Source: Kluyveromyces lactis (taxonomy: Eukaryota > Ascomycota > Saccharomycetes > Saccharomycetales > Saccharomycetaceae). Taken from it: a stretch of 64,000 nt of DNA. The notes beneath the pieces were generated by a model that worked only from the letters and a program-made list of their open reading frames with translations, searched no databases and had not been told where the DNA came from. Location: the NCBI RefSeq assembly GCF_000002515.2, contig NC_006038.1, positions 186,001 through 250,000 on the forward strand. Direction: 5' to 3'. The position numbers were made by a program, and so were the translations under genes. Shown here piece after piece: positions 1 through 10,340 of this stretch (its first letter is position 1; each line of letters begins with the position of its first letter).

Positions 1-1077
1 AGCAATAGATTGTGGATCCAAGGACCTGTCAAAGAAGCTGTGCTATACTACTTCAAGATAACGGAAGAAGAGTACAATCAATGGATTTCTTTAGCTAACG
101 AATTGGGTAAAATTCAAGCCACCAAACAGGTTTTCCATGTTTATCGCGATGAGAAAGGTTGTTATTTCCACTACGATAAAGAGGGAGATATCATGTTGAT
201 AAATGAAGAAGGTGTTTTCAATACGTTCATTGAACTTTCGCCACTTCAAAGAAAAATTATTGATGAGACACCGGAAGGTCTTTTGTTTACTCCTAATGAC
301 TGGATATTCTTGCAAGATCCTGAACAACTCATTTCGATGACTAATTGGTGGGACAGCTGGGGAAAACGAGAACATGAAACACTGAAACAGTTGCAATCAG
401 TTATGGAGCCGGTGATAGAGACATTAAATCAATATAAGACTCAAGTTCAAGACGAAGTTACTGAAAAAAGAGAATTGTTACTGAAAGAGATTGCGGCTTT
501 GGAAATAGCGGATAACGAATTAAGTGTAGATGATACAGTGGACGACAGAGATGAGTCTGATATAGAAGGCGAGTTAGAGAAGATTGCACAAGATATAATG
601 GCTCTTGATGACTCATCTAAGACTCGTAAGATTCTTCTGAAACTGGAGCAACTCGAAGCACAGCGTGACGAGTTATTGGCAAAGAAAAAAGCGTTGGATG
701 GTAAAGAGACTGAAAATGGTGCCAAGATGTCAAGGTTGCAAAGGAAATCATTACGTGCATCTCGTGACAGAAAAATGACCGTCCTCAAAAAAAGCTTTGA
801 TAAGCTTTTAAACCTACAAAGAGAAACAGAACGCATTTCAATCAACAACTGGACGAATAGAAAAGCCATTGAAGCTTTCGGTAGTGAATTAGCCAAGTGC
901 AACGGTAATCCAAAGACTTCAAAGAATCCCGAACCGGTTACTGTCAGTGACACATTCGCAGAAATCCTAAGACAAGCAGTGATCGCAGAGAGCGAGCCGG
1001 TAAAAGAAGAGACCGAAGACAGCAATGCAAATGCAGAAATACAGCCAAAAACTATACAAGACGAAAATTCCGCATGA
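1..1077 (+). CDS. ITC1: ITC1-type ISW2 chromatin-remodelling subunit, C-terminal part
   Basis: This is the 3' end of a gene that begins before the window; the frame is open from base 1 and gives 358 residues before the stop. Residues about 75-130 carry a WHIM/WSD-type segment (NDWIFLQDPEQL, then a Trp-rich NWWDSWGKREHE), typical of the WSTF/Acf1/Itc1 family that partners ISWI ATPases. Residues about 130-290 are charged and heptad-like, probably coiled coil, and the tail is acidic and polar. In S. cerevisiae Itc1 pairs with Isw2 to slide nucleosomes and repress early meiotic and mating-type genes. S. cerevisiae has two copies (ITC1 and YPL216W, the latter next to CBP3 as here), so this is likely the single pre-duplication orthologue of both. 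The DDT and WAC domains would lie upstream and cannot be seen. Confidence 0.8.
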   Translation, partial: SNRLWIQGPVKEAVLYYFKITEEEYNQWISLANELGKIQATKQVFHVYRDEKGCYFHYDKEGDIMLINEEGVFNTFIELSPLQRKIIDETPEGLLFTPNDWIFLQDPEQLISMTNWWDSWGKREHETLKQLQSVMEPVIETLNQYKTQVQDEVTEKRELLLKEIAALEIADNELSVDDTVDDRDESDIEGELEKIAQDIMALDDSSKTRKILLKLEQLEAQRDELLAKKKALDGKETENGAKMSRLQRKSLRASRDRKMTVLKKSFDKLLNLQRETERISINNWTNRKAIEAFGSELAKCNGNPKTSKNPEPVTVSDTFAEILRQAVIAESEPVKEETEDSNANAEIQPKTIQDENSA

Positions 1078-1460
1078 ATTGTGTCCGCCTGTATAGAATA
1101 TATATATATATATGTATATAGTTTCATAACGAACCGATTATCAATTGTACTATAAAACCGTCAGCCAACTTCATCATTAATCACAAAATACGACTCTCAT
1201 TAAACTTCAACTTTCTTTTTTTCCTAAAGTCTGAAAAGTGTAAAAGTTAAATTCAATCAAGATGAGCTAGTTTATAAGTCTGAACTGAGTTGAACACAGT
1301 CGCAGAGATCTTTGTCTCGCAGTTCTCCGTTGTTTTCATACTACCCTGATTACGATTCTCAAGCTTAACGGATCTCGATAATTGTTTCATTGTCTAACTT
1401 GTGTAGAGAGCAAGTTATTGAAAAAGTTTAGGAGAGACCGAAAAGAGGAAATATTTAACA
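1078..1460. other. Intergenic, ITC1 3' end and CBP3 promoter
   Basis: This gap of 383 bases holds a short alternating TA run at about 1099-1113, just after the ITC1 stop, of the kind yeast uses as a 3'-end efficiency element. A TATAAAA lies at 1151-1157 and a T-rich pyrimidine stretch at about 1207-1225. No RNA gene or conserved ORF is seen. Confidence 0.5.
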
Positions 1461-2444
1461 ATGCTTTCTAGTATAAGACCGGGTACCGTGGTTCTATCTC
1501 GTACTTTCAAGCAGAGCTTGGCTAGCTATAGGGGTGTTACTGCTGTTAGTTTGTATTCTACAAATAATTCTGCACAAAAGTCCGATTCAACCAAAGAAAC
1601 CACATCCACTGAAAAGGGCAAAAGCGTTGCACCAGAAGACGTTAGAACTAAGAGACGTGAATTATCCAGTTCCAAGTACGAATCTGCATCATATCAACTT
1701 CCAAAATGGAAAGAAGCTCTTGGTGAATTTGTTATTAGTACGCTTAATTTGGATATGGATAAAGTTAGAGCCGGTCCAATTGCTGGTTCATACTATTACT
1801 CGATCTGTAAAGAACAAGGTCTTCAATATGAGGATGAACCACTTTCTAAGACAGCCAAGTTCTTTTACGAGGATTTGAAGTTGCCAAAGACATTCTCCCA
1901 ATGGTACCAAATTACTATCCTACATGAATGGATGTTATTCGTGAGAATGAGAGCTATGCCGTTCAAATACGGCAAGAATTATCAGCAGAAGTTGGTGGAT
2001 AGAACATTTGCCGATATCGAAAAGAGATTGTATGACGAAATGAACGTACATTCCGGTAGAATAACAGATCAATATCTAAAAGATTTCAATTCTCAACTTC
2101 GCGGTGCTGTATTTGCTTACGATGAAGGTTTCTTCTCCGGAGATGCCGCTCTTGCGTCAGCTATCTGGAGAAATTTGTTCGGTGGTAAGAAAAATATTGA
2201 TATGGTGCACTTGGAAGCCATGGTAAGATACGTTCGTGCCCAACTATACGTCTTAAGCAAACTTTCAGATAGGGAATTTGCCATGGGTGAATTTAAGTTT
2301 GTTCCTCCAGACGAATCAGTAGAAATTTTAACACCAGAACAAGAGAAGTCCTTGAAAGAAAAGGTTGTCGCCAAGTATGAAGCTGTTGATGCTAATCCAA
2401 ACGCTCTACCCAGTGAAAAAAGTAAGTTTTCCTACACCAACTAG
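1461..2444 (+). CDS. CBP3: Cbp3, assembly factor for cytochrome bc1 complex
   Basis: The protein of 327 residues is close to the usual yeast length of about 335. It belongs to the ubiquinol-cytochrome c chaperone family. The first 35 residues are basic, hydroxylated and almost free of acidic residues (RPGTVVLSRTFK), as in a mitochondrial presequence, followed by a polar linker. The conserved chaperone domain covers about residues 110-270 and includes ITILHEWMLFVRMRAMPF. In S. cerevisiae Cbp3 with Cbp6 sits at the mitochondrial ribosome exit, supports COB mRNA translation and holds newly made cytochrome b. The start is the only ATG that includes the presequence. It is followed convergently by THI6. 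The family call rests on the chaperone domain and on adjacency to the ITC1-type gene and THI6. Confidence 0.9.
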   Translation: MLSSIRPGTVVLSRTFKQSLASYRGVTAVSLYSTNNSAQKSDSTKETTSTEKGKSVAPEDVRTKRRELSSSKYESASYQLPKWKEALGEFVISTLNLDMDKVRAGPIAGSYYYSICKEQGLQYEDEPLSKTAKFFYEDLKLPKTFSQWYQITILHEWMLFVRMRAMPFKYGKNYQQKLVDRTFADIEKRLYDEMNVHSGRITDQYLKDFNSQLRGAVFAYDEGFFSGDAALASAIWRNLFGGKKNIDMVHLEAMVRYVRAQLYVLSKLSDREFAMGEFKFVPPDESVEILTPEQEKSLKEKVVAKYEAVDANPNALPSEKSKFSYTN

Positions 2445-2670
2445 TGAGATCGTTTTCAGCACAATTTGCTGTTGGTCACCTTTTGTTTTCCTATTGTATT
2501 CTTACCAAGATCTATAAAGAACTATGTCAATCTCCATTGTGATTGCATGGGTATATTCTTTTTTCCATTATTGTCATTTATATATACTTGTCTATAGTAG
2601 CTACTACCTTATTTTAAGATTCGGAACTATTTATTTTTATCAATTCTGAATTTGGTCCCGTTCGCATTGA

Positions 2671-4221
2671 TTATTCTTCCATAACGTTGTATAGATTATC
2701 GACAAGTCCCACTAGGAATGATCCACTTCCTTTTGCTGTCACATTAGCTTTTGTCCCAGCTAGTTTGTATAAAGATACCGCTTGAAGTACTGCGCTATAA
2801 ATTGACTCCTCTGCAGCAGCACCTATAAAACCAGCTATGACTGTGCCCAGTGAGCATCCTGATGCAGTTATTCTACCAAATAATGGGACATCTTCGCCTT
2901 TGATAAGTTCGTATGGAAGCTCAGCAGGAGAAGCTCCTAGTCCACGTTTAAGTGGTGCCGTCGATGAAACACTACCATCGGCTACAACATCAATCTCACC
3001 TGTACAAACAGCCACTGTTCGATATTTAAATGCCACCAATTGCGTAGCCTTGATCCTAGTCTCTAATGTATCTTCACCGCATGAATCGACACCTTTCATG
3101 TTTCCACCCAAACCAGATACACCCATAATTTCACCCGTATTACCCTTGATGCATGCGAATTGTCCAGCCGATAACACTTTCTTGTTCAACACCAATCTAG
3201 CGCTTGAAGCACTGAAACCAACTGGATCGAATACGATAGGCCTTTTCTGGGCATTGTATGTCTTTACTGCATGCTGTAAGACACTTATATCAGCAACTGT
3301 CCCCGAATTCAATAGCAGAACTGAATGTGGAATCTTAGATAGATCTTCAAACTCTTCAGCCACTTCTGACATGATTGGTGAACAACCAATGGCTAAGGCC
3401 ACATTAGCACCAAAATTTTGATGAACTCTATTAGTGATGTGATGGATCAGAGGAGCCAATTTCTTTACGTTTTCCTTAATTGTTGATGCGTCCTTGGCTT
3501 CCTCGGAACCTTCGAAAAAGTGAAAGGATCCTTTGTCCAAGATTTGTCTCAAAATTCTTGTTGATTGACCGGCATCGTGTGAGGCCATGATATCACTAAC
3601 GATACTGATTCCATCCACGGACCTCTTCCCGTTCAAAGCCTGAGCTTGGAAAAGGACTCTACCGATGTTGTCTGGATGTAATCCACCAATGGCAACAGTT
3701 CTAATCCAATCGCATTTTTTCTCCTCAAGACGTGTCAAGATTCGAGAAACACCTTCAGGACCCATTGGAATCTTCTTAATATCCTTTTTAGTCTGAGTTT
3801 CGAAAACTGTTCCAACACCAATGTAGTCAATCATATCAGGACCCCATTCCGCCAACCTATCAACTTCTTCGACTTTACCGACTGACCATCCAACGATCTT
3901 ATCAGGACCGACTAATTTTCTAACCATTGGGATTGGAATATCCTCTTGTCCCACATGAATCCCAGAAGCGTCAATAGCTAATGCAACATCAACTCTATCG
4001 TTGATAATCAAGGGAACATTGAAAGAATCACATATCTTTTTCACTGCTAATGCTTCAGCAACAAACGTCTTTGCATCAGTATCCTTCTCCCTTAATTGGA
4101 CCATAGTAACTCCATTCTTCAACCCTTGTTCGACCTGAAACAATAACGTCTTGCCCTCGGGCAACATAGTCGAATCTGTCACCAAATACAAGGTGTAATC
4201 AACGCTTTCCTTATTAACCAT
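2671..4221 (-). CDS. THI6: Thi6, bifunctional thiamine-phosphate synthase / hydroxyethylthiazole kinase
   Basis: The 516-residue protein fuses two thiamine enzymes, as in other yeasts (about 540 residues). Residues 1 to about 230 are a ThiE-type TIM barrel that joins the pyrimidine and thiazole halves into thiamine phosphate; VTMVQLREKD, IGVGTVFETQT and AIGGLHPDN line the phosphate and pyrimidine sites. Residues about 245-510 are a ThiM-type ribokinase-fold kinase that phosphorylates 4-methyl-5-(2-hydroxyethyl)thiazole; NFGANVALAIGCSP and the ITASGCSLG segment with the catalytic Cys are present. The enzyme is cytosolic and octameric in S. cerevisiae. It is transcribed divergently from LEA1. 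Thiamine repression of THI genes is known in yeasts, but no clear control site could be recognised here. No residue loss is seen in either half. Confidence 0.96.
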   Translation of the reverse strand: MVNKESVDYTLYLVTDSTMLPEGKTLLFQVEQGLKNGVTMVQLREKDTDAKTFVAEALAVKKICDSFNVPLIINDRVDVALAIDASGIHVGQEDIPIPMVRKLVGPDKIVGWSVGKVEEVDRLAEWGPDMIDYIGVGTVFETQTKKDIKKIPMGPEGVSRILTRLEEKKCDWIRTVAIGGLHPDNIGRVLFQAQALNGKRSVDGISIVSDIMASHDAGQSTRILRQILDKGSFHFFEGSEEAKDASTIKENVKKLAPLIHHITNRVHQNFGANVALAIGCSPIMSEVAEEFEDLSKIPHSVLLLNSGTVADISVLQHAVKTYNAQKRPIVFDPVGFSASSARLVLNKKVLSAGQFACIKGNTGEIMGVSGLGGNMKGVDSCGEDTLETRIKATQLVAFKYRTVAVCTGEIDVVADGSVSSTAPLKRGLGASPAELPYELIKGEDVPLFGRITASGCSLGTVIAGFIGAAAEESIYSAVLQAVSLYKLAGTKANVTAKGSGSFLVGLVDNLYNVMEE

Positions 4222-4618
4222 TATTGACAGATTTTTCTGACCTTAGTGATCTTACCGATTGATACTCAAATACGTACCTTTAATTCACCCGGAAAGCAGG
4301 GACACAAGTGAGTAAAAGGAAACCAAACATTCCATATCCATTGATGCCTTACTGTAAGTCCTTTTATACTTTTCCCTGTTCTATTCTCGGAATTCTAACA
4401 GCTTCTTTTCCTCCGCAATACTCGTCGTTCCATTATCAATTCTTTGTCAACTGTTAGAACTCGCTTTTGTTTACACTTTTCAACATCAAACCTCTGAACA
4501 TTTAAAGCGTTAAACATGCCAACATGAACTAAGATCAAGAGAAAGTGAAAATTGGAGAGGAAAAAAAGGGTCTGCAGTGGCGTAGCGGCGTTGATTGTGG
4601 GTGATTGGTGTATTTATA
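4222..4618. other. Divergent THI6-LEA1 promoter region
   Basis: This 397-base gap separates the two start codons. It is mildly A+T rich with a purine-rich stretch just before LEA1 (about 4545-4570). No convincing factor site, repeat or RNA gene was seen. Confidence 0.4.
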
Positions 4619-5347
4619 ATGCCTAAGTTAAGTATCAACCAAGTTCTTGATGCTCCTAGTTATTTAGCGGACCATTTCAATGGAGAATATGACACAGACA
4701 AAGTAGTGATACTTCGAGATGCCTCGATTATTACAGATACGACAATGTTGAAGCAATCTTTGGACAGACTTCCCGGTGATTGTAAAGTTTTAGATATGAC
4801 TAATAATGATTTGGTGATGGTACCGCCTTTGACTAGCCGTCGCTCTATTCACACGGTGCTTTTGGGACGAAATAGAATTAAGAAACTGGATGGGAGTTTA
4901 TTACCTCCTAACGTTATGAAGGTTTCACTGGCTAATAATGAGATTAATAATTTAGCAGATCTAGAAGGTTTACAAACAGCTCCCAAATCCTTGAAGAATC
5001 TTTGTTTACAGGGAAACGACGTCTGTTATTTGGCAGGATATCGTCAATTTGCGATTTCGAAATGCCCACAGTTGGAGGTGCTCGATTTCCAGAAAGTGAC
5101 GCGGAAAGAACGTTTGCAGGATACTTCTGTTCCACGAGAAGCGCAGCAGAGGGTTCCTGATCAGCGTATCATGGACTCGGAAGTTTCTGGTGGGAAGAAA
5201 AGAGACAAGCACATGGAACTTTTGGGAACTGTCGTCAAGAAAATGGACGAAAAGACCAGAAACGAAATTAAAGAGCAGTTAGGGAATGCTACGACGTTAG
5301 ACGAAATTGAAAGGCTTGAAAGTCTCTTGACAGGTAACGTAGAGTAG
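4619..5347 (+). CDS. LEA1: Lea1, U2 snRNP A' leucine-rich repeat protein
   Basis: The coding region starts at the ATG at 4619; eight upstream in-frame codons begin with TTG and are ignored. The 242-residue product matches the usual 238. Leucine-rich repeats run over residues about 45-165 (VLDMTNNDL, TVLLGRNRI, KVSLANNEI, NLCLQGND), ending in the U2A' cap around YRQFAISKCPQLEVLDFQKVT. A charged C-terminal helix follows, with NEIKEQLGNATTLDEIERLESLL, the element typical of the U2A' family end. It binds the U2 snRNA stem-loop IV with the U2B'' protein (Msl1) and is needed for prespliceosome formation in the nucleus. It lies between THI6 and SNT2, matching the S. cerevisiae chromosome XVI order. 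Confidence 0.92.
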   Translation: MPKLSINQVLDAPSYLADHFNGEYDTDKVVILRDASIITDTTMLKQSLDRLPGDCKVLDMTNNDLVMVPPLTSRRSIHTVLLGRNRIKKLDGSLLPPNVMKVSLANNEINNLADLEGLQTAPKSLKNLCLQGNDVCYLAGYRQFAISKCPQLEVLDFQKVTRKERLQDTSVPREAQQRVPDQRIMDSEVSGGKKRDKHMELLGTVVKKMDEKTRNEIKEQLGNATTLDEIERLESLLTGNVE

Positions 5348-5447
5348 GTTCATTTGCAAATTTGGGTTTTGAATAGAATCATGTATTTAAAAGGAAAAAA
5401 ACTCAATACATCGTTTATATATTATGAATATGTACTCGTCTCCGCTT

Positions 5448-8400
5448 CTATAATTTCTCCGGAAGTATAGTTCTTTCAATATTATTAATTTTTGGTGGAA
5501 TTTGAACCACTATTGGAGCCATTGGAACAGCGCCCTCCTCTAGCTTCACTTGTTGACTGTCTGGCTCGTTGATGTTTTTGTTTCTGATTCTTTTAGTAGC
5601 CTTTTGTTGGGCAATCTTAGCATTACATTTTTCTGATCCAAACGCCGTAAACGAAGTACCTGTTGAGGCAAGCAATCGAGAACTACGATCTCTTGGTGGA
5701 TCTACGGGATATTCTACCAATTCCTCTTTATCCACTTCGGGGATCATAAGCATCCCATTATTAACAGCAACTGCTGATAGAAGTTCATTGCGGGAGCAGG
5801 AACCATGTACTGGGATTTGTACATTAGAAACACCATTGGTTATTTTTGATTCTTTTGAAACTGAATAGTCCATACTCACAGACAACATCTTCCTTAACTG
5901 CTCACGCGCATGAATGCGAAGTTGGATCGTAGACAAAGTCTCAAATTGAGGATCAAATTTCTGCTCCCTTATGAATAATTTCATCAAAGATATATCTGAG
6001 TCTCTAACTCTATAATGGAATGGAACTAATTCTGGACTTCTTATGTGTTTTGGGCAAAGTATTACTGGAGAAGCGGTGTAATCCTTTTGATCTTCCACAA
6101 AAGAGATCTCAGAGTTATTTGTAACATTTGACTTGACCTGCTTTTTGAAACCAAAGAAGAAACCCTCTTTATCAGCACCACAGCTGGGATGGAATTGGTC
6201 ATCACAAGATTGACATTTGACGAGTAAACCTCCAGAAAGATTGCATACGTTACAGTTAATATTATTTCGATTCAATAGGCTGCATTCTGTGCCAATAATC
6301 GGTTGCAACGTCTCGATTGAAGCAAATTTGGTCATGCTTCTATAGATTGCGCAAAGAATATGACACCAGGAGCCATCTGCTGTGCATTTTAATGCGTTGG
6401 GGAGTGAACGTGCAGTTACCTTTTTCGCCGATTCATTGTGAATGTCACGAGTAGAACATAAAACGCATTGGTAATTCGTTGAAACTACTGGATTACGATC
6501 ATTTGAGCATGGGTCGCACAACCAAAGTTTCCCTTTAAGACTCGCATGATATTGGTTAGTGCATTTGATACCATAGCAGGAGGCATGAACTTTCATCCCG
6601 CAATTAGAGCAAGATAATTCGTTTGTAGTCTTTGAACGATAATCAGAAAAGCAGACCCGGCAGAAATTCCTCGTTTCATTCACCAGTGTATTTTCGTTTG
6701 GATCAGAGAAAGTTTGTGACCACGTATTGTTGCTTTTTTGTGAGGAATCTCGCATGGTGCTGCTTTCGCTTGCCTTCTGCATTGGATTTTTCTTGGCATT
6801 TTTCCTTGAAACGACATTATGACGGTAATTTGGACTAATTCTGTTGTACATTTGAAGTATTTCAGATCTCAACGACTGAAATGGCTTCACGACAGGTATG
6901 TAACTTTTGTTAATCACGAAGCCAGAACTCTTGTCAAGTGATGTAGTAGATGGTTTCTTTCTTTTCCGTTTTGATTCGGAAGAAATGTCTTCTGTTAACA
7001 TATGTTTTTCACGATCTTGGCGTAAAATTGAAATAATTGGATCAGATAATTTCACCATAGAAAAGTCAGGATTTACAGTGATGGACGCATTAGGAGCAAC
7101 AGTAGGCGTTTCAAATTCTATGTTTATCGAGAACTCACCATTTGGCATCAGTTTTCTTATGACTGACGGACTGGCATATGGAACTATTTGTTGTTTCACT
7201 TGTATTTCAGTTATCTGTGGTTTGTTTTCAGTTACAAGCACCTGTGCTTGTTTGGTTGTAATGGCAGATTTTGAAGATTTCTTCATATGTGCCTCGGATA
7301 TTAGCTGTTCTTGTAACGCTCTTTCCTTTTGTCTCTTGAATTTAATCTCTTCTTTCCTCTTGATCTGAGCCTCTATGCGAGAAATGTAGCCCATGAGACT
7401 TTCTTCAAGGTTCACTGGTTTGATTGAATTCAAATCTATTAACTTTTTAACAGATTTATTCATTTGTGCTTGAGAAGATAAAGTGTTTCTCTTCATTTTT
7501 AATAGCTTTTCGGGATTATCTGTCGCTGCGTAGCGCTGTTTAGTGATTGATTCCGTATCTATCACTAGTTCCCAGTCCAGATTTTTTGAAAAGGCCTGAT
7601 TAGTGGAACAACAAATTGCCTGTTCGTCATTATCCTCCAGTAAGTCCTTTATCGCACCCTGGACCGATGAAGAACTACTACCATAAAGTTGTCTTAAAAC
7701 ATCGATAGGAGATGACCATCTAATACCGTAACGCCTCCACATCCTTGCACATCTTATACAAAGGGCATTCAGTTTCTCATTATCTTTTTCAACCTGTTTG
7801 GCTTTCTCGCTATCACTACCTGAAACTTTTTCATTTACTCCGGTCGTAAGTCTTCTATGAATGTGATCATCCTCTGACCCACCAGTAACCCTATACCATA
7901 ATGGTGAATAATCTAAAGAACAAAACATGCATTGGAAGCATTTTTTTACATCTGATATTTGTTCAGAGTCAAAAGAAGAGTCATCAATGTGTTTCAAAAG
8001 TTGTGTCGATTGTGCTTTCTTTTTCGGTATCCTTTTAGAATTTTTATCACCTTTATCGGAACTAGACTTCTTGTTAGTTGAATCATCAATACTTTGCTTC
8101 TTTCTGTTCTTCGCTCTGCCCTTAAAATTTCCCCAGATTCTTCTCCCATTCGGAGTCTTTTTCCAGTAATAATAATAGCGAACAATCATTGACATTGATT
8201 GCGTTCCAACATGCTTACAAACAGGGTGTAATTCGCTTCCATATAAACTAACCCCCTCTTCGAATTTCTTAATTTCTTCTTGTGATAATGTTGGCTCCTT
8301 CAACGATTCTCTAGTTATAATCTCGGTTGCTTTAAGGAAAGAAATTTCGGAGTTATAATCATTTTGCATTAATAGCTTGAGGATTATGTCGATGAAGTTA

Positions 8401-9965
8401 CAAGCTTCTGGTTGAACTTCGAGATTGCCAGGAATTGTACTCTTACACCTTTTAACATATTCGTCTAATTCGCTCTCTGCCATTTTTTCATTATTAACAA
8501 TCCAAAGGCCTTCCACAGAAGCAGAAGTCCCTCGTTCTCCAGGTTTATTGCTGTACGGATCTTCCACCCATTGTTGATTACAATTACTCCATTGGCCCTT
8601 TTGTAAACTTACTCTACTTTTTTTCCATGGGAATGGTGCGATATAGTCGTCAAATAATGGATCACCTAAATGATTGCACATGTCTTCTCCCAGATACTGG
8701 AACCACCAATTTTCTCTGTTTGTATTGAAATCTCTGATAGAAGCCAAACTTTCTGTTAGCCTTTCAACCGAACTTTCTATTCCTTCCCATTCTTTGTCCC
8801 TCGTGATGTGCTCTTGGTTGTTCTGCTTTCCGACACAATTTGAACAAATCCAAACCACACCTTTTGCCGGCTTCTTTTCTAAGGGCGGGTCCATGCACCA
8901 CAGATGAATCGATATCTTACAGTCATCACACTTGATAGAAGACGATTGGTGGCACCAATCGCGACATTCGCCGCAACGCAAATCCCAGCTTTGGTCTTCG
9001 GTTCTTTTGCCACAGACATATTTGGTAAGTAGGTTATCCAGTGGGAATTTATCCTCATAGAAAATGAATGGGAATTTACTAGTTAAAATCTTGAAATACG
9101 GTAGATCAGAAGCAACTCGCACAGCCATCTGATCTGTTTTTTCCATTTGGTAATACTTTAGTGTATATCTATCGAAAAGTTGGTTGAAGTAGAAACAATT
9201 GGGTCTTGAGACGTATTCTGTTAGCTGATCAATTGAGGTAAATTCTTTTTGAAATTTGACATTACATTTACCACGGAATGAGTAAATTGGGCAAACATCA
9301 TTATGAAGTGAAGCGTATAGCATTCTGGAGCTTGTACTATTTGTTCTTTCCTGGATATCTCTGGGTCTATAGTACCAATTCATTTTTAACTGAAAATAAA
9401 TCGCAGGGAAACTAGTTGCCAAGTGTAATGAACGCGATATGAGTGAACGAAACTCCTTTTTCGGCACAAACTCAACTATCCTACCAATATAGTAGGGTTC
9501 TCCAGGTGGTTCTGATACCATAAATATGTGCTCATCTTTTTTCAAGACAGCCGATCCGTCAGATAGTAGCAATTGCTTAGAAACGTCAACGGTCATCTCA
9601 TCGATATCCAACATGGTACTGAACCTTGCGTATTTCTTGAATGAGTTAGGTAGAGAAGGAATGAAATTCCACGGCGTGTTCTTGTCTTGCAAGAACGACT
9701 GATACTTGAAACTACTCTTCTGTGACTTCTTTCCATTGTTCGCCTTCTTCTGAATGCCATTCTTCTTTATAGTTTCACCCTTTTCAGACTTCTGTTTCGA
9801 AGAGTTCGCCTTCTCTAATTGTTTAATCTTCTTCGCCAACGCAATGTCGGCTTCCTTCTCATTATAACTCACATTCTTGGTCGCAGTTCGCCTACGACTT
9901 GTGTACTCATTGCCATTTGAAATTATTATCTCATCTGGCGAATTTTGTCCTGAGACGACAGTCAT
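5448..9965 (-). CDS. SNT2: Snt2, BAH-PHD-SANT chromatin regulator
   Basis: This large 1505-residue protein starts at the ATG whose first base is 9965. After a basic N-terminus there is a BAH domain (about 120-290, DEHIFMVSEPPGEPYYIGRIVEF), a PHD finger (about 327-380, with repeated C-x2-C pairs), an ELM2-like helical region followed by a SANT domain (about 560-610, EEIKKFEEGVSLYGSELHPV), a GATA-like zinc knuckle (about 670-755), and an extended PHD with a second zinc ribbon near residues 1100-1270. Snt2 forms a complex with Ecm5 and the Rpd3 deacetylase, reads modified H3, and acts as a ubiquitin ligase for excess histones in S. cerevisiae. It is somewhat longer than the S. cerevisiae protein (about 1400), the excess being in low-complexity linkers. 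It is transcribed divergently from CEG1. Confidence 0.93.
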   Translation of the reverse strand: MTVVSGQNSPDEIIISNGNEYTSRRRTATKNVSYNEKEADIALAKKIKQLEKANSSKQKSEKGETIKKNGIQKKANNGKKSQKSSFKYQSFLQDKNTPWNFIPSLPNSFKKYARFSTMLDIDEMTVDVSKQLLLSDGSAVLKKDEHIFMVSEPPGEPYYIGRIVEFVPKKEFRSLISRSLHLATSFPAIYFQLKMNWYYRPRDIQERTNSTSSRMLYASLHNDVCPIYSFRGKCNVKFQKEFTSIDQLTEYVSRPNCFYFNQLFDRYTLKYYQMEKTDQMAVRVASDLPYFKILTSKFPFIFYEDKFPLDNLLTKYVCGKRTEDQSWDLRCGECRDWCHQSSSIKCDDCKISIHLWCMDPPLEKKPAKGVVWICSNCVGKQNNQEHITRDKEWEGIESSVERLTESLASIRDFNTNRENWWFQYLGEDMCNHLGDPLFDDYIAPFPWKKSRVSLQKGQWSNCNQQWVEDPYSNKPGERGTSASVEGLWIVNNEKMAESELDEYVKRCKSTIPGNLEVQPEACNFIDIILKLLMQNDYNSEISFLKATEIITRESLKEPTLSQEEIKKFEEGVSLYGSELHPVCKHVGTQSMSMIVRYYYYWKKTPNGRRIWGNFKGRAKNRKKQSIDDSTNKKSSSDKGDKNSKRIPKKKAQSTQLLKHIDDSSFDSEQISDVKKCFQCMFCSLDYSPLWYRVTGGSEDDHIHRRLTTGVNEKVSGSDSEKAKQVEKDNEKLNALCIRCARMWRRYGIRWSSPIDVLRQLYGSSSSSVQGAIKDLLEDNDEQAICCSTNQAFSKNLDWELVIDTESITKQRYAATDNPEKLLKMKRNTLSSQAQMNKSVKKLIDLNSIKPVNLEESLMGYISRIEAQIKRKEEIKFKRQKERALQEQLISEAHMKKSSKSAITTKQAQVLVTENKPQITEIQVKQQIVPYASPSVIRKLMPNGEFSINIEFETPTVAPNASITVNPDFSMVKLSDPIISILRQDREKHMLTEDISSESKRKRKKPSTTSLDKSSGFVINKSYIPVVKPFQSLRSEILQMYNRISPNYRHNVVSRKNAKKNPMQKASESSTMRDSSQKSNNTWSQTFSDPNENTLVNETRNFCRVCFSDYRSKTTNELSCSNCGMKVHASCYGIKCTNQYHASLKGKLWLCDPCSNDRNPVVSTNYQCVLCSTRDIHNESAKKVTARSLPNALKCTADGSWCHILCAIYRSMTKFASIETLQPIIGTECSLLNRNNINCNVCNLSGGLLVKCQSCDDQFHPSCGADKEGFFFGFKKQVKSNVTNNSEISFVEDQKDYTASPVILCPKHIRSPELVPFHYRVRDSDISLMKLFIREQKFDPQFETLSTIQLRIHAREQLRKMLSVSMDYSVSKESKITNGVSNVQIPVHGSCSRNELLSAVAVNNGMLMIPEVDKEELVEYPVDPPRDRSSRLLASTGTSFTAFGSEKCNAKIAQQKATKRIRNKNINEPDSQQVKLEEGAVPMAPIVVQIPPKINNIERTILPEKL

Positions 9966-10340
9966 CACTAGCCGGAAGTAAGCTGATGCAAATTGCTGTT
10001 AAATATCACAAGTGAATATCAATTCTTCAAATGCAACACTTTTGCTAGCAACTCCGGATGTATCCTGTATTCCCTTTTGCACTATTTCTCTCTTGGTATG
10101 TTGTTGCTCCTCCTCATATTGAATCCATATTCATATCCTGCATATAGCGTTTTTATATACATCTTTCGATATTGAAAATAATTGGAAAGCATTTTACAAT
10201 TACTGAACCAGATGAAAATACGTAATAAGGTAAACAGCAATAGATTAAGGCAGCCTGAACTTAATGAACCAAGGCAATTGATATTGCATACGTGTGTTTT
10301 GACTGTCCTTTTTTTTGCCTAAGTTTATAACTTAATTGCC
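9966..10340. other. Divergent SNT2-CEG1 promoter region
   Basis: This 375-base gap is A+T rich. A T tract with TTTTTTTT lies about 25 bases before the CEG1 start. A short ORF-like stretch at 9993-10175 has no coding character. Nothing else is recognisable. Confidence 0.4.

Noticed and set aside
5569-9900. Many plus-strand open frames opposite SNT2 (also opposite THI6, IPL1, SGF73, PGC1, PXA2)
   Set aside because: They are shadows of conserved genes and mostly start at non-ATG codons.
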